Source: SLNP01 sp964568875 (lineage in GTDB: Bacteria > Bacteroidota > Bacteroidia > Bacteroidales > VadinHA17). From it: a stretch of 12,199 nucleotides of DNA. Made by a program: the position numbers and the translations under genes. This document shows, piece by piece, positions 7,992 to 12,199 of this stretch. The stretch covers positions 1 to 12,199 of the forward strand of contig CAZMSH010000047.1 in the NCBI GenBank assembly GCA_964568875.1, in the 5' to 3' direction. The notes under the pieces were generated by a model. That model did not search any database and was not told the DNA's origin. It saw only the letters and a program-made list of their open reading frames with translations. How positions within the stretch are numbered: position 1 is the first letter of the stretch; each line of letters starts with the position of its first letter.

Positions 7992-8015
7992 CTCATAAGT
8001 TTTTATAAATCACAA

Positions 8016-8045
8016 CAAAGGTATAAATAGTTTAATGATTCGCAA
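8016..8045 (-). promoter_or_regulatory. Bacteroidota-type promoter for tatA
   Basis: On the minus strand TTG (8043-8045), a 19-base spacer and TACCTTTG (8016-8023) match the -33/-7 pattern. It sits in the rseP-tatA gap with the expected transcription start about 15-20 bases before the tatA ATG, so tatA can be expressed apart from rseP. Confidence 0.65.
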
Positions 8046-8063
8046 CCGCTCTTTCTGCTTTTT

Positions 8064-9392
8064 TTACCTCCTGATAATGAACCGTACGATGTCATTTCCA
8101 TTGGCATATATCAGAAGGGCGAAAATAAATAGCATACCTGCTATCTGGGCATATTCCATAAACTTGTCGCTGGGCTTGCGCCTGGTAATCACCTCGTATA
8201 GAAGGAAGATAACATGGCCGCCGTCAAGAGCCGGTATTGGCAATATATTCATTATCGCCAGTATTATTGAAAGGAATGCTGTCAGGTTCCAGAAATGATG
8301 CCAGTCCCAGGCTCCAGGAAATATACTTCCTATGGTGAGGAAACCTCCCAAAGACTCATAACCTTTGGTTTCACGTGAGAAGATGAGTCTGAATTGCTTG
8401 AGGTAATCGCCTACCGTTGTAACTCCTTTCGCTATGCCTTTTGGAACAGACTCAAAAAAACCATAACTGTTTTCAGTCAGTTCAAAAACCTGTGACACTT
8501 CCCTGGTAACACCAAGCATGCCACTCTCTGCCAGTTTTACTCTGAAATTCATCTGCTCTCCATCGCGGTTGACGCTAACACCGACCTCTTCACCCCGGTT
8601 AACTGCCAGGTAATCCTGAAACTCATCATACCAGGAAAAGTTGTTGCCGTCAATAGCTGTAATCTCGTCTCCGGTTATCAGTCCCGCCTCCTGTGCCGGT
8701 GACTCCTTGCCGAATCCTGTTATTATGAAAGGTCCAAAAGGAACGCGTGCATCAATCTTTCCCTGGCCTTTAAGCATAAGCGGCACATACTCTTTCTTTA
8801 TTGGGATTTCAACAATTCTACCTTCCCTCTCCACCTGCAGCGAACTCCTCTCATTAAGGATGATATCTGATCCTATTCCATAGAAGTTCTCAACGTACTC
8901 GTTGTCAACAGTAAGAATGCGATCTCCGTTTCTAAGACCCATCTCGTATCCAAGTGAATCAGTTACAATACCGTACCTGACATCTTTGGTGGCAAGGTAG
9001 GTCTCTCCCCACTTGAACAGAACCCCTGCATAGATCACCATGGCGAGCAAAAGGTTGAAAAGAACACCTCCCACCATAATCAGGAGTCTCTGCCATGAAG
9101 GTTTTGACCTGAATTCATAAGGCTGAGGGGGTTGTTTCATCTGCTCCCTGTCGAGCGATTCATCAATCATGCCTGATATCTTTACATATCCACCAAGCGG
9201 CACCCAGCCGATCCCATATTCGGTATCACCCTTCTTGAACTTAAACAGAGAGAACCAGGGATCGAAAAAGAGATAAAACTTTTCTATTCTGGTCTTAAAC
9301 AATCTTGCAAATAGGTAATGCCCCAACTCGTGAATAATAACCAGTATTGAAAGGGCAAGAATAAGTTGTGCTGCTTTAACGAGTACTATCAT
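8064..9392 (-). CDS. rseP: RseP-type site-2 intramembrane zinc metalloprotease
   Basis: Family M50 proteases cut transmembrane segments, classically anti-sigma factors after a first periplasmic cut, and also clear leftover signal peptides. The 442-residue protein has the zinc site HELGH at 21-25 inside the first membrane segment and the third ligand in NILPIPALDGGH (Asp390) near the C-terminus. Between them lie a membrane segment near 103-125 and two PDZ-like domains, roughly 136-200 and 218-295, with carboxylate-binding-loop sequences such as SPAQEAGLITGDEI. A last membrane helix is near 415-432. The catalytic residues are all present. The ATG overlaps the dxr stop by four bases (ATGA), a sign of translational coupling; dxr-rseP adjacency is common in bacteria. 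The natural substrate is not shown by the sequence, and no anti-sigma factor gene is nearby. Confidence 0.95.
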   Translation of the reverse strand: MIVLVKAAQLILALSILVIIHELGHYLFARLFKTRIEKFYLFFDPWFSLFKFKKGDTEYGIGWVPLGGYVKISGMIDESLDREQMKQPPQPYEFRSKPSWQRLLIMVGGVLFNLLLAMVIYAGVLFKWGETYLATKDVRYGIVTDSLGYEMGLRNGDRILTVDNEYVENFYGIGSDIILNERSSLQVEREGRIVEIPIKKEYVPLMLKGQGKIDARVPFGPFIITGFGKESPAQEAGLITGDEITAIDGNNFSWYDEFQDYLAVNRGEEVGVSVNRDGEQMNFRVKLAESGMLGVTREVSQVFELTENSYGFFESVPKGIAKGVTTVGDYLKQFRLIFSRETKGYESLGGFLTIGSIFPGAWDWHHFWNLTAFLSIILAIMNILPIPALDGGHVIFLLYEVITRRKPSDKFMEYAQIAGMLFIFALLIYANGNDIVRFIIRR

Positions 9393-10558
9393 ATTTTATT
9401 TCCGTTTTTACGTATATATTCCATTGCCAGCTTACGACCTCTTATGTCGGTGTATTCAAGCTCCTCCAGAGAAGGATCCTCTAAACGTTCAGTATTGTCC
9501 ATAACATATTCCACCACATCAGGCATCTGAACAAAACCAATCTCCCCGCAAAGGAAGGAGGTAACGGCTATCTCATTGGCCGAATTAAGAGCGCATGGCA
9601 TGTTGCCTCCTGCTTCAAGGGCGCGGTATGCCAGAGCCAGGTTGCGGAACCTTCCGGTGTCAGGTTTGATGAATGTCAGATTGTTACACTCACTGAAGTC
9701 AAGACGGGGCAGGCTGGTTTCAAGCCTGTCAGGATATGAGAGAGCATAAATTATCGGCACCCTCATATCGGGGACACCCATCTGTGCCTTGACCGATCCG
9801 TCACTAAAATGTACCATAGAATGTATTACCGACTGTGGGTGTATTATAACATCAATCTTATCTGCAGGCAGGTCAAAAAGCCAGTGTGCTTCAATAACTT
9901 CCAGTCCTTTATTCATCAGCGAGGCTGAATCGATGGTTACCTTACTGCCCATTTGCCAGTTAGGGTGCTTTAATGCCTGTTCAGGAGTGACCTCATTAAG
10001 TTGTTCTGCAGTAAGGTTAAGAAAAGGACCGCCCGATGCAGTGAGAGTAATCTTCTCGACAGGATTGTCTCCTTCACCCACCAGGCACTGGAAGATTGCA
10101 GAGTGTTCAGAATCAACCGGTATAATGAAACTTCCCGACTCACGGGCGGACTTCCTCATTAGGTGGCCTGCTGCTACAAGGGTTTCCTTGTTTGCCAGTG
10201 CAACAATTTTTCCTGCATTCACCGCCCTTAAAGCAGGCTTTAGTCCTGAATATCCCACCATTGCCGCCAGTACAATGTTACTGTTTCCTGCCTCAGCCAC
10301 CTGTTCAATAGCTTCATATCCGGCATATACCTTTACAGGCAAATCCTTCAACATCTCCTTCAGCACTTCATAATGTTCCCTGTTTCCTATCACCACTGAG
10401 TCAGGAAGAAACTGTCTGGCCTGAACGGCCAGCAACCTGAAGTTGTTGTTGGCAGTAAGAACTTCTATTGAAAAGCTGTCAGGATAACCGGAAAGGACCT
10501 CCAGGGCCTGTGTTCCTATCGAGCCTGTTGATCCCAGGATGGTAATGTGCCTGCGCAT
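9389..10558 (-). CDS. dxr: 1-deoxy-D-xylulose 5-phosphate reductoisomerase
   Basis: Dxr converts deoxyxylulose 5-phosphate to 2-C-methyl-D-erythritol 4-phosphate with NADPH, the committed step of the MEP route to isoprenoids. Visible motifs are the NADPH loop GSTGSIG (9-15), LANKE (121-125), PVDSEHSA with metal ligands Asp149 and Glu151, the TASGGPF loop (173-179), HPNWQMGSKVTIDSASLMNK (198-217) with metal ligand Glu220 just after, and HPQSVIHSMV (240-249). The length of 389 is typical and no key residue is missing. It starts at the first ATG, right before the Rossmann strand, nine bases after the M23 peptidase stop. rseP starts inside its stop. Isoprenoid chains are needed for the undecaprenyl carrier lipid and the menaquinone tail, which links it loosely to the envelope and quinone genes around it. 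Confidence 0.98.
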   Translation of the reverse strand: MRRHITILGSTGSIGTQALEVLSGYPDSFSIEVLTANNNFRLLAVQARQFLPDSVVIGNREHYEVLKEMLKDLPVKVYAGYEAIEQVAEAGNSNIVLAAMVGYSGLKPALRAVNAGKIVALANKETLVAAGHLMRKSARESGSFIIPVDSEHSAIFQCLVGEGDNPVEKITLTASGGPFLNLTAEQLNEVTPEQALKHPNWQMGSKVTIDSASLMNKGLEVIEAHWLFDLPADKIDVIIHPQSVIHSMVHFSDGSVKAQMGVPDMRVPIIYALSYPDRLETSLPRLDFSECNNLTFIKPDTGRFRNLALAYRALEAGGNMPCALNSANEIAVTSFLCGEIGFVQMPDVVEYVMDNTERLEDPSLEELEYTDIRGRKLAMEYIRKNGNKI

Positions 10559-10567
10559 TGGGATTGA

Positions 10568-11431
10568 TTAAAACATTATGTAAAGTTCAGGATCAACGGC
10601 TTCACCGTTGTACCATATCTCAAAATGCAGGTGCGGGCCCGAAGTGTACATCTCTCCTGAATCTCCTATTATGGCAATTGCCTCACCTGCACGCACGTTG
10701 TCACCCGCCTCTTTAAGCAATACCGCATTGTGTTTGTAGATGGATATGATATTATTTGGATGCTGCACCTGTATCACAAAACCGGTTTCCATCGTCCAGC
10801 CCGTGAAAATCACCACTCCGTCGAGAGTTGAACCTACCAGTGCCTTAGGACGGGCAACTATGTCAGATCCGAAATGTCTTGTCCGGCTGTCGAACTTAGC
10901 AGTGACTATACCCCTTACCGGAGGGAAAAAGTGGACACCGGCGAGCCCCCTCCAGCCTGTCGAAGCATTAATACCGAGAGAAAGGTTGTAGAGTTCATCC
11001 CTTTCCATCTGCACACGCAGAAGGGAATCGTGGTATGACGTATTGAATGTGATATTGGAATAATCTCGGGTAGTGTCCTGTACAGCCAGCCTGTCGATAG
11101 GTTCCTTACCTGAAACAATTGCATTGATTGTCTGGAAGTAGCTGTCCCTTAAATCTAGTTCGTGTTCCAGAGAATCAAGATATATTGCATTCATATAGAT
11201 GCTTCTGCGCAAATTGGCATCAGGATATCCGGGGATAAACTCCCTCAGGTTTGTGAAAGCGATGAGTGATACCGTTGACCCCACAATAATTAAAAGTATC
11301 AATGTTGCCAGCAGGAATGCCGAGTACTGGGTCATTCTTACTCTCCAAACCTCCTCGAAGGTCTTGTCATTGAAAACTGCGAAGCGATATTTGTCGCGCC
11401 AGTTTCTTTTCTTTATATCGTTATTTGCCAT
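10568..11431 (-). CDS. Membrane-anchored M23 (LytM-type) peptidase
   Basis: This is probably a cell-wall endopeptidase, or a regulator of one, held in the inner membrane with its catalytic domain in the periplasm. The 287 residues show a basic cytoplasmic N-terminus (1-36, including NDKTFEEVWRVRMT), one membrane helix at about 37-60 and a helical linker (about 75-150) likely to form a short coiled coil. A C-terminal M23 domain follows (about 165-287). The zinc and catalytic residues are present: HFGSD (His186, Asp190), YKH (His234) and HLHFE (His267, His269), so the enzyme should be active. It is the first gene after a near-perfect promoter and leads into dxr and rseP with tight spacing. The crosslink type it cuts cannot be told from sequence alone. 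Confidence 0.9.
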   Translation of the reverse strand: MANNDIKKRNWRDKYRFAVFNDKTFEEVWRVRMTQYSAFLLATLILLIIVGSTVSLIAFTNLREFIPGYPDANLRRSIYMNAIYLDSLEHELDLRDSYFQTINAIVSGKEPIDRLAVQDTTRDYSNITFNTSYHDSLLRVQMERDELYNLSLGINASTGWRGLAGVHFFPPVRGIVTAKFDSRTRHFGSDIVARPKALVGSTLDGVVIFTGWTMETGFVIQVQHPNNIISIYKHNAVLLKEAGDNVRAGEAIAIIGDSGEMYTSGPHLHFEIWYNGEAVDPELYIMF

Positions 11432-11451
11432 CAGATTGTTAAATAGCCCCG

Positions 11452-11482
11452 CAAAGATAGGAGCAAATAGACAATGATCAAA
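11452..11482 (-). promoter_or_regulatory. Bacteroidota-type promoter for M23 peptidase-dxr-rseP
   Basis: On the minus strand TTTG (11479-11482), a 19-base spacer and TATCTTTG (11452-11459) match both promoter elements in full. The transcription start would fall about 15 bases before the ATG at 11431, leaving a very short leader. Confidence 0.8.
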
Positions 11483-11537
11483 TGGATAACTACGTTAATT
11501 GAGAATTATTTCCTTGCTGTTCAGATAAAACATCGGC

Positions 11538-11924
11538 TCATTGAACAACCCTTACCGGTTTCTCCTCACTCTGCCAGAGGCCGTGCTTGGTACATACCGC
11601 CATTGCTGTCAGGTTCATTGAGACCTCAGGGGCTGTCAGATAAAAATCTACTTCAGAGTGAGCCGGCTTATTACCAAAAGCTCCTGCCGAATAGCGGCAC
11701 TCTGCAAGTAATGTCTCTCTGTTCCAAAGCTGAATTACACTTATAAAATGGTCAGGGTCATCAGGATGCGTATAGTTATCACCCATCTTGACCTTTACGG
11801 TAAATTTATCGCCTTTCGTAACCTGATCGGCACATATCACATGAGGCATATGGCGATCGAGATAATCACGCATCACCTCCTTTTCCTCCTTTTCGATATC
11901 GATAGCTTTAAATACTCTTGGCAT
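11538..11924 (-). CDS. One-domain superoxide reductase (neelaredoxin/desulfoferrodoxin C-domain family)
   Basis: Superoxide reductases reduce superoxide to hydrogen peroxide at a mononuclear iron bound by four His and one Cys, and protect anaerobes without making oxygen. The 128-residue protein has all five expected ligands: His25 (DRHMP), His53 (THPDDPDH), His59, Cys111 and His114 (CTKHGLW). The N-terminal desulforedoxin iron domain of two-iron enzymes is absent, so it is of the one-iron class. The loop before the first ligand is odd. The family usually has Glu-Lys-His-x-Pro, with the Lys aiding catalysis and the Glu able to cap the iron; here it is Asp23-Arg24-His25-Met-Pro. Two extra cysteines (31 and 76) are not ligands. 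It stands alone, divergent from the tRNA gene, with a candidate promoter at 12002-12009. No terminator is evident in the 106 bases before the M23 peptidase gene, so readthrough is possible. Confidence 0.88.
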   Translation of the reverse strand: MPRVFKAIDIEKEEKEVMRDYLDRHMPHVICADQVTKGDKFTVKVKMGDNYTHPDDPDHFISVIQLWNRETLLAECRYSAGAFGNKPAHSEVDFYLTAPEVSMNLTAMAVCTKHGLWQSEEKPVRVVQ

Positions 11925-12001
11925 GGTATCTTACGTTTATGGTTTACATTGAATAACAAAAAAAATACTGATTTTGCTCATTCAGAACGCCATGAAAGAG
12001 G

Positions 12002-12009
12002 CAAACTTA
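12002..12009 (-). promoter_or_regulatory. Candidate -7 element for the superoxide reductase gene
   Basis: The minus strand reads TAAGTTTG, an exact TAnnTTTG match, about 78 bases before the ATG at 11924. The -33 region is T-rich but lacks a clean TTTG, so the upstream T-tracts may serve instead. Confidence 0.5.
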
Positions 12010-12011
12010 CC

Positions 12012-12037
12012 AAAAAAGCAGAAAAAAATAAAAAAAA
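12012..12037. promoter_or_regulatory. A-tract cluster between divergent promoters
   Basis: Three runs of A (12012-12017, 12022-12028, 12030-12037) lie directly upstream of the tRNA -33 element, with centres about 9-10 bases apart, close to one helical turn. Such tracts bend DNA and can act like UP elements. Function here is inferred only from position and spacing. Confidence 0.4.
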
Positions 12038-12038
12038 C

Positions 12039-12070
12039 TTTGGCGCCGACGCTCAATTCTATTATATTTG
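12039..12070 (+). promoter_or_regulatory. Bacteroidota-type promoter for initiator tRNA
   Basis: TTTG (12039-12042), a 20-base spacer and TATATTTG (12063-12070) match both consensus elements. Transcription should begin about 8-10 bases before the mature 5' end of the tRNA at 12085. Confidence 0.8.
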
Positions 12071-12084
12071 CACCTCGTAAAAAC

Positions 12085-12156
<72 letters not shown>

Positions 12157-12167
12157 CAAAGAAAAAG

Positions 12168-12195
12168 CCCTGGTGCGAAAGCACCGGGGTTTTTT
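12168..12195 (+). terminator. Intrinsic terminator of the initiator tRNA gene
   Basis: CCCTGGTGC pairs with GCACCGGGG (nine pairs, one wobble) around a GAAA tetraloop, followed by six T's. It starts 12 bases after the tRNA. The A-run just upstream of the stem means it could also work on the opposite strand. Confidence 0.9.
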
Positions 12196-12199
12196 ATTG

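Noticed and set aside
9789..10373. A 194-codon open frame on the plus strand antisense to dxr
   Set aside because: It lies entirely within a confidently identified gene, its translation resembles no family, and it is rich in Ser, Ala and Cys as expected from a mirrored coding frame.

Overview
The window looks like ordinary chromosomal core DNA from a member of the Bacteroidota, probably an anaerobic or microaerobic Bacteroidales/Marinilabiliales-type bacterium. Four things point there. The first 3.6 kb encodes the amino-terminal half of SprA (Sov), the giant outer-membrane translocon of the type IX secretion system, which is restricted to this phylum. There is a DUF4837 lipoprotein, a Bacteroidota family. 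The promoters read TAnnTTTG with TTTG or TTG about 20 bp upstream, the pattern of the phylum's unusual primary sigma factor. Gene starts mostly lack Shine-Dalgarno sequences. No insertion sequence, CRISPR array, phage gene or other sign of recent transfer was seen.

Layout. Positions 1-5328 (minus strand) hold a tight pdxA-ruvA-sprA transcription unit: PLP synthesis, Holliday-junction processing and T9SS secretion. ruvA starts inside the pdxA stop (ATGA), and sprA starts 14 bases after ruvA, apparently at TTG. A 209-base divergent region (5329-5537) separates it from mqnC (5538-6629, plus), a radical-SAM enzyme of the futalosine route to menaquinone. mqnC converges on a DUF4837 lipoprotein gene (6633-7679, minus) with only three bases between the stop codons.

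Positions 7732-11482 (minus) form an envelope cluster. A near-perfect promoter drives an M23 peptidase gene, dxr (isoprenoid precursor synthesis) and rseP (site-2 protease). tatA follows with its own promoter, and a clear intrinsic terminator ends the unit. dxr and rseP overlap by four bases.

The right end (11538-12195) has a one-domain superoxide reductase gene (minus) and an initiator tRNA-Met gene (plus), transcribed divergently from an A-tract-rich spacer. The tRNA has a perfect promoter and a strong GAAA-tetraloop terminator.

Functionally the genes are mostly housekeeping: cofactors (PLP, menaquinone, isoprenoids), envelope biogenesis and export (T9SS, Tat, RseP, M23 peptidase), DNA repair, translation initiation and superoxide defence. 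I did not find a new multi-gene system. The most unusual points are the superoxide reductase active-site loop (Asp-Arg-His instead of the usual Glu-Lys-His), the futalosine-pathway enzyme, and the very compact regulatory architecture.
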